Shown here: one piece after another, positions 46,682 to 55,342 of the stretch | How positions within the stretch are numbered: the stretch's first letter is position 1 | How the letters are laid out: each line of letters opens with the position of its first letter | Assembly: GCF_022227765.1 (NCBI RefSeq) | Contig: NZ_JAJMLZ010000006.1 | Location: forward strand, 186,001-250,000 | DNA from: Ectothiorhodospira shaposhnikovii | GTDB taxonomy: Bacteria; Pseudomonadota; Gammaproteobacteria; Ectothiorhodospirales; Ectothiorhodospiraceae | DNA: 64,000 nucleotides | Direction of reading: 5' to 3' | The notes under the pieces: model-generated | Database searches by the model: none | Told to the model about the DNA's origin: nothing | The model's input: only the letters and a program-made list of their open reading frames with translations | Program-made: the position numbers and the translations under genes

Positions 46682-47286
46682 TCGGACGACTGCGCGGCGT
46701 GCTGATCCACAAACAGCCGCCCCATCTGATGCTGGACGTGCAGGGCGTGGGCTACGAGCTGGAGGCCCCCCTGTCCACCTTCTATGACCTGCCGGCGGAA
46801 GGGGTCGAGGTGACCTTGCATACCCATCTGCATGTGCGCGAGGATGCCCATGTCCTCTACGGTTTTGCCGGTGCCCAGGAGCGGGCCCTGTTTCGCAGCC
46901 TGATCCGGGTCAACGGGGTCGGCGCCAAGATGGCCCTGGCCATCCTCTCGGGCATGACCACCGAGGCCTTCAGCCGCTGCGTGATGGACAATGACATCAC
47001 CCAGCTCACCCGCCTGCCGGGTATTGGCCGCAAGACGGCGGAACGGCTGGTGATCGAGATGCGTGACCGGGTGGCGGCGCTGGGGGAAGGGGCATTCCTG
47101 CCCGGTGTGACCGGCGGCGGCGCGCCGGCGCGTCCGGCGGACCCGGTCTCCGACGCGGTGGCGGCCCTTATCTCCCTGGGCTACAAGCCCCAGGAGGCCA
47201 GCCGCCTGGTCAGTCTGGTGGAAGAGGAGGCCCGTACCAGCGAAGAGCTGATCCGGCTGGCCCTCAAGTCCACCCTCAACAAGTAG
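46678..47286 (+). CDS. ruvA: Holliday junction branch migration protein RuvA
   Basis: RuvA binds four-way junctions as a tetramer and recruits RuvB. The 202 residues show the N-terminal OB domain ([20 protein letters not shown]), two HhH motifs ([16 protein letters not shown] and [19 protein letters not shown]) and the C-terminal RuvB-contact domain after a glycine-proline linker (about 150-202, [15 protein letters not shown]). The start is the ATG overlapping the ruvC stop; a longer upstream frame is not homologous. Confidence 0.97.
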   Translation: MIGRLRGVLIHKQPPHLMLDVQGVGYELEAPLSTFYDLPAEGVEVTLHTHLHVREDAHVLYGFAGAQERALFRSLIRVNGVGAKMALAILSGMTTEAFSRCVMDNDITQLTRLPGIGRKTAERLVIEMRDRVAALGEGAFLPGVTGGGAPARPADPVSDAVAALISLGYKPQEASRLVSLVEEEARTSEELIRLALKSTLNK

Positions 47287-47295
47287 TGATGTGAC

Positions 47296-48378
47296 ATGTC
47301 CGAGCGCATCATCAGTGCCGACACCACCCCCGACGATGAAGCCCTGGAACGCTCCATCCGTCCCCAGCGTCTGGCGGACTACGTGGGGCAGCCGGTGGCC
47401 CGGGAGCAGATGGAGATCTTCATCTCCGCCGCCCGTGCCCGCGGCGAGGCCCTGGACCATGTGCTGATCTTCGGTCCGCCGGGGCTGGGCAAGACCACGC
47501 TGTCCCATATCATCGCCCAGGAACTGGGGGTGAACATGCGCCAGACCTCCGGCCCGGTGCTGGAGCGTCCGGGGGACCTGGCGGCCCTGCTCACCAATCT
47601 GGAACCCCATGACGTGCTGTTCGTGGACGAGATCCACCGGCTCTCCCCCGTGGTGGAGGAGGTGCTGTACCCGGCCCTGGAAGATTTCCAGCTGGACATC
47701 GTCATCGGTGAAGGCCCGGCGGCGCGCTCCATCAAGCTGGACCTGCCCCCGTTCACCTTGGTGGGCGCCACCACCCGCGCCGGCCTGCTCACTTCGCCCC
47801 TGCGGGACCGGTTCGGTATCGTCCAGCGCCTGGAGTTCTATTCCACCGAAGACCTGGCCCACATCGTGCGTCGTTCCGCCCGCATCCTGAGGGCTGAGCT
47901 GGATGGAGAGGGGGCCGTGGAGATCGCCCGGCGTGCCCGTGGTACCCCCCGAATTGCCAATCGTCTGCTGCGGCGCGTCAGGGACTATGCGCAGATCAAG
48001 GCTAATGGCATTATCAGCGCCCAAGTGGCGGATCGTGCCCTGAACCTGCTGGACGTGGACGCCCATGGCTTTGATGCCCAGGACCGGCGGCTGTTGCTGT
48101 CGGTGATCGAGAAATTCGACGGCGGCCCGGTGGGGCTGGACAGCCTGGCGGCAGCCCTGGGAGAGGAGCGGGGGACGATCGAGGACGTGATCGAGCCCTA
48201 TCTGATCCAGCAGGGCTTCCTCATGCGCACCACCCGCGGCCGCATGGCCACCAGTCACGCCTATCGGCACTTTGGTTTGCGAGTGCCCACGGCCCTGGAG
48301 GCCCGGGTCGCCCAGCCGGATCTGTTTGCGCCCGCCTCCACCGGGGCGGACCCAAACCCTGAAACCCCCAAACTGTGA
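47296..48378 (+). CDS. ruvB: Holliday junction branch migration ATPase RuvB
   Basis: RuvB is the AAA+ motor that drives branch migration. The 360 residues include [20 protein letters not shown], Walker [14 protein letters not shown] and Walker [14 protein letters not shown]. Sensor 1 [19 protein letters not shown] and the arginine finger region follow, then the winged-helix end [20 protein letters not shown]. The C-terminal tail is about 20 residues longer than in E. coli. It lies 9 bases after ruvA and 9 bases before ybgC, so ruvCAB and the tol genes may share readthrough transcription. Confidence 0.97.
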   Translation: MSERIISADTTPDDEALERSIRPQRLADYVGQPVAREQMEIFISAARARGEALDHVLIFGPPGLGKTTLSHIIAQELGVNMRQTSGPVLERPGDLAALLTNLEPHDVLFVDEIHRLSPVVEEVLYPALEDFQLDIVIGEGPAARSIKLDLPPFTLVGATTRAGLLTSPLRDRFGIVQRLEFYSTEDLAHIVRRSARILRAELDGEGAVEIARRARGTPRIANRLLRRVRDYAQIKANGIISAQVADRALNLLDVDAHGFDAQDRRLLLSVIEKFDGGPVGLDSLAAALGEERGTIEDVIEPYLIQQGFLMRTTRGRMATSHAYRHFGLRVPTALEARVAQPDLFAPASTGADPNPETPKL

Positions 48379-48387
48379 CCGATCTCC

Positions 48388-48846
48388 GTGTCTGACACCA
48401 CCCCATCCCCCACCATGAGCCCCGTTTTTATCTGGCCCGTCCGTGTCTATTACGAAGACACCGATGCCGGTGGCGTGGTGTTCTATGCCAACTACCTCAA
48501 GTACATGGAGCGTGCCCGTACCGAATGGCTGCGTCATCTGGGGATCGGCCAGGAACGGCTGCGCCGGGAGCAGGGGGTGATCTTCGCCGTGCGTGCCGCC
48601 TCCCTGGAGTATCTGCGCCCGGCGGTACTCGACGACTTGCTGCATGTCACCGCCCGGGTGACGGATCGGCGTCGGGCCAGCCTGGTAATCGAGCACGAAA
48701 TCCGGCGCCATGACGGGGCCGGCACACCGGAACTGTTGAACCGCGGCGAGGTCAAGATAGCCTGTCTTGATGCCGGGAAATTTACGCCTCGCCCCATCCC
48801 CGCCCTGATCGTGGACGCCATGACCGCCGGAGACTCTGAGCAGTGA
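48388..48846 (+). CDS. ybgC: YbgC-family hot-dog acyl-CoA thioesterase
   Basis: YbgC is the first gene of the tol-pal group and hydrolyses short acyl-CoA or acyl-ACP thioesters at the inner membrane. The 152 residues carry VYYEDTDAGGVVFYANYLKY with the catalytic aspartate, MERARTEWLRHLG and SLEYLRPAVLDDLL. Position VVFYANY replaces the VVYHASY of E. coli, a common variant. The start is uncertain: GTG at 48388 or ATG at 48415; neither has a good ribosome site. The stop overlaps tolQ by four bases (GTGA). Confidence 0.92.
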   Translation: MSDTTPSPTMSPVFIWPVRVYYEDTDAGGVVFYANYLKYMERARTEWLRHLGIGQERLRREQGVIFAVRAASLEYLRPAVLDDLLHVTARVTDRRRASLVIEHEIRRHDGAGTPELLNRGEVKIACLDAGKFTPRPIPALIVDAMTAGDSEQ

Positions 48847-49544
48847 GTGTCGACCTTTCCCTGTACCGCCTGATTCTGGACGCCAGCCTCATCGTCCAGT
48901 TGGTGATGCTGATCCTGGTGCTGGCCTCGGTGTTCTCGTGGATGATCATCGTCCTCAAGTGGCGGGTGCTGCGGGAGGCCCGCCGGGTGGCGGACGAGTT
49001 CGAGGAGCGTTTCTGGTCCGGCGTGGATTTGACCCACCTGTATGACGGCATCCGGCGCAAGACGGAGGTCTCCGGGTTGGAGCACGTGTTTGCCGCCGGA
49101 TTCAAGGAATTCCTGCGGGGGCGCAAGCAGCTGCGCGATCCCGCCGCCGGCGTGCTGGTGACCGGCGGCACCGAGCGATCCATGCGGGTGGCCATCTCCC
49201 GGGAAGGCGATGAGCTGGAGTCCTACCTGAACGCCCTGGCCACGGTGGGTTCCACCAGCCCCTATATCGGCCTGTTCGGCACGGTATGGGGCATCATGCA
49301 CGCCTTCATGGGGCTTTCCGGTGCCCAGCAGGCAACCCTGGCCATGGTCGCCCCCGGCATTGCCGAGGCCCTGATCGCCACCGCCCTGGGCCTGTTTGCC
49401 GCCATCCCGGCGGTGATTGCCTACAACAGTTTCTCCTCGGACATCGATCGTCTGGTGGCCCGTTACGACAACTTCGCCGAGGAATTGGCCACCCTGCTGC
49501 AGCGTCAGGTGGGTGGTCGCGACCGGGACGAGGTGGAAGCATGA
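48843..49544 (+). CDS. tolQ: Tol-Pal system proton-channel subunit TolQ
   Basis: TolQ forms, with TolR, the proton-driven motor that energises TolA during cell constriction. The 233 residues show three membrane segments: LYRLILDASLIVQLVMLILV near the N-terminus, then the paired segments around ATVGSTSPYIGLFGTVWGIM and PGIAEALIATALGLFAAIPA. The GTVWGIMHAF and EALIATALGL motifs with the conserved threonine are intact. The GTG start overlaps the ybgC stop. A 19-codon reading frame overlaps the stop and leads to tolR. Confidence 0.96.
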   Translation: MSVDLSLYRLILDASLIVQLVMLILVLASVFSWMIIVLKWRVLREARRVADEFEERFWSGVDLTHLYDGIRRKTEVSGLEHVFAAGFKEFLRGRKQLRDPAAGVLVTGGTERSMRVAISREGDELESYLNALATVGSTSPYIGLFGTVWGIMHAFMGLSGAQQATLAMVAPGIAEALIATALGLFAAIPAVIAYNSFSSDIDRLVARYDNFAEELATLLQRQVGGRDRDEVEA

Positions 49545-49600
49545 GCGTGCCATCCCCGAGTTCGGTGTACGTGATCAGCTGGGGGCCGCCATGGCGGTAA
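49541..49600 (+). other. 19-codon reading frame linking tolQ and tolR
   Basis: An ATG overlapping the tolQ stop (ATGA at 49541-49544) opens a frame of 19 codons, MSVPSPSSVYVISWGPPWR, ending in TAA at 49598-49600. This stop lies just past the tolR ATG (49591). Ribosomes ending tolQ could restart here and pass on to tolR, so a translational-coupling role is possible. There is no evidence that the peptide itself matters. Confidence 0.35.
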
Positions 49601-50046
49601 CTTCCCGTCGCGCGGGACGGCGTCGCTCCATGTCCCAGATCAACGTGGTGCCCTTCATCGACGTGATGTTGGTGCTGCTGATCATCTTCATGGTCACCGC
49701 GCCCCTGCTGCAGCAGGGCGTGGAGGTGGACCTGCCGGAGGCTGACGCCCAGCCGCTGCAGGACGAGAAGAGTCAGCGGGAGGCTATCGTGGTCACCGTC
49801 ACCCGCGACGGACAGCTGAGCCTCAACCAAGGCCCCCAGGTGGGGGTCTCCCTGGACCGGGATGTGTTGCGGGAGATCGTGGCCGATCTGTTGTCCCAGC
49901 ATCCGGGCACCCAGGTTTATGTGCGGGGAGACCGTTTCGTGGACTACGGCCGGGTGGTGGACGCCATGGTCAGTGTCCAGTCCGCCGGTGCCCAGCGGGT
50001 GGGACTGATCACCGATCCGCCCGATCTCTCGGCCAGGGACCGCTGA
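49591..50046 (+). CDS. tolR: Tol-Pal system protein TolR
   Basis: TolR (ExbD family) couples proton flow through TolQ to TolA and binds peptidoglycan. The 151 residues have a short basic cytoplasmic start, one membrane segment with the essential aspartate (INVVPFIDVMLVLLIIFMVT) and the periplasmic domain (VEVDLPEADAQPLQ, PGTQVYVRGDRFVDYGRVVD). The start is the ATG at 49591 with GGGG nine bases upstream. tolA follows after 4 bases. Confidence 0.95.
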   Translation: MAVTSRRAGRRRSMSQINVVPFIDVMLVLLIIFMVTAPLLQQGVEVDLPEADAQPLQDEKSQREAIVVTVTRDGQLSLNQGPQVGVSLDRDVLREIVADLLSQHPGTQVYVRGDRFVDYGRVVDAMVSVQSAGAQRVGLITDPPDLSARDR

Positions 50047-50050
50047 TGTC

Positions 50051-51049
50051 ATGTGGTGGTTGCTGCGCCGTCATTATGGTTTGTTCGGGGGCATCCTCGG
50101 CATCCATCTTCTGCTGTTCGTGTTGCTGGGGCTGAACATTCATTTCAAGTCCCGTGACGAGGCCGGGGCCACGCAGGTCCATCCGGAGGCCGTCGTGGAG
50201 GTCATCGAGGCCGTGGCGGTGGATGGTCGCACCTTCGACCGCATCGAACAGCGGCAACGGGAAACCGAGCAGCGTGCCCGGGCAGAGGCGGAACGCCAGC
50301 GCCAGGAGGCCCTGCGGCGGGAACAGGAAGAACGGCAACGCCAGGCGGAAGCCGAGCGTCGGCGCCAAGAGCAGGCCCGGCAGGCGGAAGAGCAGCGCCG
50401 CGCCGAGGAGCAGCGGCGGGCTGAAGAGGCGCGTCGCCAGGAAGAAGCCCGACGGCAGGAAGCGGAACGTCAGCGTCGTGCCGAGGAACAGCGCAAGGCG
50501 GAAGAGCAGCGCCGTGCCGAGGAGCAACGCAAGGCGGAAGAACAGCGCCGTGCCGAGGAACAACGCAAGGCGGAAGAGCAGCGCCGTGCCGAGGAACAAC
50601 GCAAGGCGGAAGAACAGCGTCGCGCCGAGGAACAGCGCAGGGCCGAAGAGGCACGTCAGCAACGGCTGGCGGAAGAGCGCGCCGCCGAGGAGCGTCGTCG
50701 TCAGGAGGCCGCGGCCGCCGAACAGCGCCGTCTGCAGGCGGAAGAGACCGCCCGGCGCCAGGCCGCCATCCGGCAGGACCAGCAGAATGCCTATGTGGCC
50801 GCCATCCGCAGTGCCGTGGAAAGCCGCTGGCATCGCTCGGCCGGTCATCAGTCCGGTTACCGGGCCGTGGTCTACATTCGCCAGGCGCCGGGTGGGTACC
50901 TGCACGAGGTCCGGGTGGAACAATGCACGGGTGACCGGGCCTTCTGCGACTCCGTGGAGCGAGCGGTGCGCCTGGCCGAGCCTCTGCCCAGTCCGCCCAG
51001 TCCCGATGTCTTTGCCCGCGAGATCCGATTCACCTTCGAGCCCGCCTGA
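50051..51049 (+). CDS. tolA: Tol-Pal system protein TolA
   Basis: TolA spans the periplasm and links the TolQR motor to TolB and Pal. The 332 residues have domain I (one membrane segment, about 10-30). A long charged helical domain II follows (about 70-240), dominated by R, E, Q and A with a 12-residue repeat RRAEEQRKAEEQ. Domain III (about 245-332) contains YVAAIRSAVESRWHRSAGHQ, VVYIRQAPGGYLHEVRVEQC, a second cysteine (AFCDSVERAV) and REIRFTFEPA. The two cysteines probably form the domain III disulfide. The repeat at DNA level is annotated separately. Confidence 0.95.
   Translation: MWWLLRRHYGLFGGILGIHLLLFVLLGLNIHFKSRDEAGATQVHPEAVVEVIEAVAVDGRTFDRIEQRQRETEQRARAEAERQRQEALRREQEERQRQAEAERRRQEQARQAEEQRRAEEQRRAEEARRQEEARRQEAERQRRAEEQRKAEEQRRAEEQRKAEEQRRAEEQRKAEEQRRAEEQRKAEEQRRAEEQRRAEEARQQRLAEERAAEERRRQEAAAAEQRRLQAEETARRQAAIRQDQQNAYVAAIRSAVESRWHRSAGHQSGYRAVVYIRQAPGGYLHEVRVEQCTGDRAFCDSVERAVRLAEPLPSPPSPDVFAREIRFTFEPA
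50474..50653 (+). repeat. 36-bp tandem repeat inside tolA
   Basis: Five consecutive 36-bp units start at 50474, 50510, 50546, 50582 and 50618. The third and fourth differ at one base and the last is more degraded. Each encodes RRAEEQRKAEEQ, lengthening the TolA domain II helix by 12 residues. In-frame unit gain or loss would change the reach of TolA without breaking the frame, so strain-to-strain length variation is expected. Confidence 0.9.
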
Positions 51050-51071
51050 ACGGGGCCATGAGATACCGGTC

Positions 51072-52364
51072 ATGATTCAGATCCGACACGTCATCCTTCT
51101 GCTGTTGCTCGGCCTGCCTCTGGTGGGGCAGGCGGCCCTCGAGATCCGCATCACCCAGGGCGTGGAGGGGGCCATGCCCATCGCCGTGGTGCCCTTCGGC
51201 TGGCAGGGCGAGGCCCAGGCCCCCGAGGACCTGGCCGCCATCATCGGCGCCAATCTCCACCGTAGCGGCCGCTTTGCCCCGGTGGAGCGGCAGACCATGC
51301 CCCAACGGCCCACCCGTGCCGATGAACTGGACTTCCCGGCCTGGCGCGGCCAGGGCAGTAATTACGTGGTCATCGGTCGCCTGCAGCCCACCGGTGCAGA
51401 CCGTTTTGCCGTTCAGTTCCAGCTCTTCGACGTGGCCGGCGGGCGTCAGCTGACCGGCTACAGCATCCCGGTGGAACGGGCCGACCTGCGTCGGGCCGCC
51501 CACATGATCAGCGACATCATCTTCGAGCGCCTGACCGGTGAGCGTGGCGCGTTCGATACCCGGGTGGCCTATGTGAGCGTCACGGGACAGGGCAGTGAGC
51601 GTCGCTTTGCCCTCCAGGTGGCCGACGCGGACGGCCATCATCCTCGTACCATCTTCCGGTCCGCCCAGCCCATCCTGTCGCCGGCCTGGTCGCCGGACGG
51701 TCGCCGGATTGCCTATGTGTCCTTTGAGAACGGCCGTTCCGAGGTCTTCGTGCAGAACGTGGACGGCGGTGACCGCACCCGCCTGGCCGCCTTCGAGGGC
51801 ATCAACAGTGCCCCGTCCTGGTCGCCGGACGGCCGACGTCTGGCGCTGACCCTGTCCAGGGACGGAGCGCCGGACGTCTATGTGATGAACCTCGCCGACC
51901 GCTCGGTCAGCCGGGTCACCCAGAGTCGATCCATCGACACCGAACCGGCCTGGATGCCCGATGGCCGCTCCCTGGTCTTCACCTCGGACCGGGCCGGCCA
52001 GCCCCAGCTCTATGAAGTGCCGGTCACCGGCGGTCAGCCCCGGCGCCTGAGCTTTGAAGGCCGCTACAACGGCGGCGCCAGCATTTCCCCGGACGGACGC
52101 CGGGTGGCCATGGTGCATGGCGTCGGTGGCGGTTTTCGCATCGCCATCCTGGACCGCCAGACCCGTCAGTTTCGGGTGCTGACCGATGGCCGTGCCGACG
52201 AAGCCCCGAGTTTTGCCCCCAACGGCAGCATGATCATCTACGCCACTTCCGAGCGTGGCCGGGGTGTCCTTGCCGCGGTCAGTGCGGATGGCCGGGTCCA
52301 TCAGCGCCTGGTGTTGCAGGAAGGTGAGGTGCGTGAACCCGCCTGGTCGCCGTTCCGGGAGTGA
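51072..52364 (+). CDS. tolB: Tol-Pal system periplasmic protein TolB
   Basis: TolB is the periplasmic beta-propeller that TolA pulls off Pal. The 430 residues have a signal peptide (HVILLLLLGLPLVGQAALE, cleavage near QAA) and an N-terminal domain (about 25-165). Six propeller repeats follow with SPAWSPDGRRIAYVSFENG, SAPSWSPDGRRLALTL, TEPAWMPDGRSLVFTSDRAG and ASISPDGRRVAMVHG. The mature N-terminus binds TolA in E. coli. A hairpin separates it from pal. The ATG at 51072 is fixed by the signal peptide. Confidence 0.96.
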   Translation: MIQIRHVILLLLLGLPLVGQAALEIRITQGVEGAMPIAVVPFGWQGEAQAPEDLAAIIGANLHRSGRFAPVERQTMPQRPTRADELDFPAWRGQGSNYVVIGRLQPTGADRFAVQFQLFDVAGGRQLTGYSIPVERADLRRAAHMISDIIFERLTGERGAFDTRVAYVSVTGQGSERRFALQVADADGHHPRTIFRSAQPILSPAWSPDGRRIAYVSFENGRSEVFVQNVDGGDRTRLAAFEGINSAPSWSPDGRRLALTLSRDGAPDVYVMNLADRSVSRVTQSRSIDTEPAWMPDGRSLVFTSDRAGQPQLYEVPVTGGQPRRLSFEGRYNGGASISPDGRRVAMVHGVGGGFRIAILDRQTRQFRVLTDGRADEAPSFAPNGSMIIYATSERGRGVLAAVSADGRVHQRLVLQEGEVREPAWSPFRE

Positions 52365-52392
52365 GTCGAGTCAGACCTGATGTTGCAGTACT

Positions 52393-52414
52393 CCTTGATC
52401 CCCAGGGATCAAGG
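52393..52414 (+). other. Hairpin between tolB and pal
   Basis: CCTTGATCC (52393-52401) pairs with GGATCAAGG (52406-52414) across a CCAG loop. It lies 28 bases after the tolB stop and 35 before pal. No T-run follows, so it is more likely an mRNA-stability or partial-attenuation element that sets pal level apart from tolB than a full terminator. Confidence 0.5.
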
Positions 52415-52449
52415 CCCATAACCCAAACGATACCCCGAGGATCACCTCA

Positions 52450-53028
52450 ATGCGCAGTTCCCATGTCATTAGCCGTTCCCTGCTGTTCGTCCTGATGGCC
52501 ATCGTTCTCCTGACCCTGGGCGCCTGTGCCTCGGTGGACAAGACCGCGACCACCGACCCGGTGTTGGTGGGTGACGTTTACGACGATGGTCGCATCCAGG
52601 GCGACCGTCACTCGGGGGTCGAAACCAGCCCCCTGGGTCGTGATGGTCGCCTGACGGCCGATGCCCTGTCCGACCCCTCCAGCCCCCTGTCCCAGCGGGT
52701 GATCTATTTTGAATTCGACCGTGACGACGTCCGCGCCGATTTTGTGGACGTGGTGGCGGCTCACGGCGCCTACCTGGCCCGTCACCCCCAGGCCCGCATC
52801 CGTCTGGAAGGTCATACCGACGAGCGTGGTACCCGTGAATACAACCTGGGTCTGGGTGAGCGTCGCGCCCAGTCCGTGCGCCGCATGATGCTGTTGCAGG
52901 GGGCTTCCAGTGACCAGATCCAGGTGATCAGCTATGGTGAAGAGATGCCCGCCGCCATGGGCAGCAACGAACAGGCCTGGCAGCAGAACCGCCGGGTGGA
53001 ATTGATCTATGAGGGCCACCGTAGATGA
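52450..53028 (+). CDS. pal: Peptidoglycan-associated lipoprotein Pal
   Basis: Pal anchors the outer membrane to peptidoglycan and is concentrated at the septum by Tol. The 192 residues have a lipoprotein signal with lipobox TLGAC (cysteine at about 26) and a flexible linker. The OmpA-like domain (about 75-192) includes VIYFEFDRDDVRADF, RLEGHTDERGTREYNLGLGE, RRAQSVRRMM and QNRRVELIYEGHRR. The TDERG and NxxLGxRRA meso-diaminopimelate-binding residues are kept. The stop overlaps cpoB by four bases. Confidence 0.96.
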   Translation: MRSSHVISRSLLFVLMAIVLLTLGACASVDKTATTDPVLVGDVYDDGRIQGDRHSGVETSPLGRDGRLTADALSDPSSPLSQRVIYFEFDRDDVRADFVDVVAAHGAYLARHPQARIRLEGHTDERGTREYNLGLGERRAQSVRRMMLLQGASSDQIQVISYGEEMPAAMGSNEQAWQQNRRVELIYEGHRR

Positions 53029-53873
53029 AGATAACGATGACCGCTGTTCTGGTCGCAACGGCGCTGCTTGCAGCGCCGTTTTCCTCCGTTCACGCCCAGA
53101 GCCGTGCCCAGGCCGCGGCTCTGGAGGAGCGCATGCAGCAGCTTGACGCCCGTCTGGAGCGTCTGGAACGGCTGCTGGAAAGCGAGGCCCTGGTGGAGCT
53201 GATGCGCAGGGTGGACGGGATGGACCGAGATGTCAGGGAGCTTCGGGGCGAATCCGAAACCCTGCGTCATGAGTTGGAAGGGCTGCGGACCCGTCAACGG
53301 GATCTGTATCTGGACGTGGATGGACGCCTGGAAAACCTGGAGCGGGGTGGGGCTTCCGCACCGACACCCACCTCCGGGGCGACGCCCGCCACATTACCGG
53401 ATGGGTCTGCCGCTGCCGTGACTCCGGAGGCTGGCGATAGCGCGGCCTTCGGCGAAGTGATCGTCGGCGTCGACAGCGATCCCGCGTCGGAGCAGGCGGT
53501 TTATCAAGCCGCCTTCGAACTGCTCAGACAAGGTCGGTATGAGCCGTCGATCACCGCCTTTCGCGGTTTTCTGGAGCGTTTCCCCAATGGCAGCCTGGCA
53601 TCCAATGCCCAGTACTGGATCGCCGAGGCCTATTATGTGACCCGTGACTTTCCCCGCGCCCTGACGGAGTTCAAACGGGTGAACGAGCGTTATCCGGGCA
53701 GCAACAAGCAGGCAGACGCCCTGCTAAAGCAGGGTTTCACCCACTATGAGCTGGAGCAATGGGCTGAGGCCCGGCGGGCACTTACCCAGGTCCGGGATCA
53801 GAACCCCAACAGTTCGGTGGCCCGGCTGGCGGAACAGCGGTTGCGGCGCATGAACGAGGAAGGGCGTCCGTGA
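53025..53873 (+). CDS. cpoB: Tol-Pal coordinator CpoB (YbgF)
   Basis: CpoB links Tol-Pal constriction with PBP1B peptidoglycan synthesis in the periplasm. The 282 residues show a signal peptide (cleaved near SVHAQ) and an N-terminal trimerising coiled coil (about 28-105, ALEERMQQLDARLERLERLL). A low-complexity linker comes next. The C-terminal TPR domain (about 150-275) includes YQAAFELLRQGRYEPSITAF, NAQYWIAEAYYVTRDFPRAL and ALLKQGFTHYELEQWAEARR. It overlaps pal and queE by four bases each. Confidence 0.95.
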   Translation: MKITMTAVLVATALLAAPFSSVHAQSRAQAAALEERMQQLDARLERLERLLESEALVELMRRVDGMDRDVRELRGESETLRHELEGLRTRQRDLYLDVDGRLENLERGGASAPTPTSGATPATLPDGSAAAVTPEAGDSAAFGEVIVGVDSDPASEQAVYQAAFELLRQGRYEPSITAFRGFLERFPNGSLASNAQYWIAEAYYVTRDFPRALTEFKRVNERYPGSNKQADALLKQGFTHYELEQWAEARRALTQVRDQNPNSSVARLAEQRLRRMNEEGRP

Positions 53874-54520
53874 CCGCGTCGGGTCGATTGCGCATCACCG
53901 AAATCTTTCTCTCCCTGCAGGGGGAGTCCCGCAGCGTGGGTTGGCCCACGGTCTTCGTGCGCCTGACCGGCTGCCCCCTGCGCTGCGGCTATTGCGATAC
54001 CGCCTATGCCTTCACCGGCGGCGCCTGGATGACCCTGACGCAGATCCTGGAGCAGGTGGCGGGTTACGGCGTGCGCCATGTCTGCGTGACCGGAGGCGAA
54101 CCCCTGGCCCAGCCGGACTGCCTGCCCCTGCTCACTGCCCTGTGTGATGCCGGGTACGAGGTCTCCCTGGAGACCAGCGGTGCGCTGGATCTTGCCCTGG
54201 TGGACCCCCGGGTCATCAAGGTCATGGACCTCAAGACCCCGGCCTCCGGAGAGTCCGGGCGCAACCGCTGGGAGAATTTGCAGTGCCTTGGCCCGGCGGA
54301 CCAGGTCAAGTTTGTCCTCTGCGACCGTGCCGACTATGAGTGGGCACGGGACAGTCTCCAGGCCCACGACCTGGCAGCCCGGGCGGAGATCCTGTTCTCC
54401 CCCGTCCACGGTCGCCTGTCGCCCCGTGAACTGGCCGAATGGATCCTGGCGGACCGCCTGCCGGTCCGTTTCCAGATCCAGTTCCATAAATGGTTGTGGG
54501 ATGATGCCAGGGGGCGCTGA
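53870..54520 (+). CDS. queE: 7-carboxy-7-deazaguanine synthase QueE
   Basis: QueE is the radical SAM enzyme that makes 7-carboxy-7-deazaguanine in queuosine synthesis. The 216 residues carry RITEIFLSLQGESRSVGWPT and the cluster motif CPLRCGYC, a C-x3-C-x2-C arrangement. VCVTGGEPLAQPDCLPLL, DLKTPASGES and the C-terminal QIQFHKWLWDD follow. The GTG start overlaps cpoB (GTGA). The next pathway enzyme QueC is 150 bases downstream, across a repeat array. Placement at the end of the tol-pal operon is common in gammaproteobacteria. Confidence 0.95.
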   Translation: MTASGRLRITEIFLSLQGESRSVGWPTVFVRLTGCPLRCGYCDTAYAFTGGAWMTLTQILEQVAGYGVRHVCVTGGEPLAQPDCLPLLTALCDAGYEVSLETSGALDLALVDPRVIKVMDLKTPASGESGRNRWENLQCLGPADQVKFVLCDRADYEWARDSLQAHDLAARAEILFSPVHGRLSPRELAEWILADRLPVRFQIQFHKWLWDDARGR

Positions 54521-54534
54521 AGCTCCCCGGAATC

Positions 54535-54648
54535 CGACATCCCCGATAATGAACACCGTCATTCCCGGTAAGTCGCTTCGTCATTCCCGATAAGTAGCCT
54601 CGTTATTTCCGATAAGTAACTTCGTCATTCCCGCGAAAGCGGGAATCC
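54535..54648. repeat. 22-bp direct-repeat array ending in a REP-type hairpin
   Basis: Four 22-base units start at 54535 (degenerate), 54557, 54579 and 54601, with the pattern CGTCATTCCCGATAAGTARC plus TT. The fifth unit (54623-54648) begins with the same CGTCATTCCCG but continues as a perfect hairpin, ATTCCCGC-GAAA-GCGGGAAT (54627-54646). This last unit is the common proteobacterial dispersed repeat whose reverse translation reads IPAFAGMT. The array fills the gap between queE and queC and contains no gene. Confidence 0.8.
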
Positions 54649-54670
54649 AGAATTTCGGAGAAAACCACCC

Positions 54671-55342
54671 ATGAAAAACGCAGTCGTCCTGCTCTCCGGC
54701 GGCATGGACTCCGCCACCGTCCTGGCCCTGGCCAGGGCCGAGGGCTTTGCCTGCCACTGCCTCAGCTTCCGCTACGGCCAGCGCCACGGCGCCGAACTGG
54801 CGGCGGCAGTGGAACTGGCCCACTCCCTGGGCGCAACGGATCACCGGGTGGTGGATCTGAACCTGGGCCTGTTCGGTGGCTCCGCCCTCACGGATGAAAC
54901 CATCCAGGTCCCGGACCAGCTCTCCGACGGCATCCCCGTCACCTATGTCCCGGCCCGCAACACCGTGTTTCTCGCCGTGGCCCTGGCCTGGGCGGAGGTA
55001 CTCAAGGCCCGGGATCTGTTCATCGGCGTCAACGCGGTGGATTATTCCGGCTACCCGGACTGTCGCCCCGAGTTCATCCAGGCCTTCGAGACCATGGCCA
55101 ACCTGGCCACCAAGGCCGGCGTGGAAGGGGATCGCATCCGCATCCGCACGCCTCTCATCGACCTGAGCAAGGCCGAGATCATCCGCCGGGGCGTGGTCGC
55201 CGGCGTGGACTTCTCCCGTACGGTTTCCTGCTACAGCGCCGACGCCGAGGGACGCGCCTGCGGCACCTGCGATGCCTGCCGCCTGCGGGCCAAGGGCTTC
55301 GCCGACGCCGGCATCCCCGATGTCACCCGCTACCGCGCCTGA
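54671..55342 (+). CDS. queC: 7-cyano-7-deazaguanine synthase QueC
   Basis: QueC converts 7-carboxy-7-deazaguanine to preQ0 with ATP and ammonia. The 223 residues contain the PP-loop [17 protein letters not shown] and [53 protein letters not shown] and the zinc-binding cysteines C-x8-C-x2-C-x2-C ([20 protein letters not shown]) follow. GGAGAAAA upstream of the ATG is the ribosome site. It works directly after QueE, whose gene lies on the other side of the repeat array. Confidence 0.96.
   Translation: MKNAVVLLSGGMDSATVLALARAEGFACHCLSFRYGQRHGAELAAAVELAHSLGATDHRVVDLNLGLFGGSALTDETIQVPDQLSDGIPVTYVPARNTVFLAVALAWAEVLKARDLFIGVNAVDYSGYPDCRPEFIQAFETMANLATKAGVEGDRIRIRTPLIDLSKAEIIRRGVVAGVDFSRTVSCYSADAEGRACGTCDACRLRAKGFADAGIPDVTRYRA

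Noticed and set aside
46216-48711. Long minus-strand open frame (831 codons) opposite ruvC-ruvA-ruvB-ybgC
   Set aside because: It runs antisense through four well-supported genes and shows no recognisable protein.
50154-51071. N-terminal extension of tolB through tolA
   Set aside because: The frame is open but overlaps tolA in another frame; TolB needs the signal peptide that starts at 51072.
54535-54648. Short CRISPR array between queE and queC
   Set aside because: The units are contiguous 22-bp direct repeats without unique spacers, and no cas gene is present.
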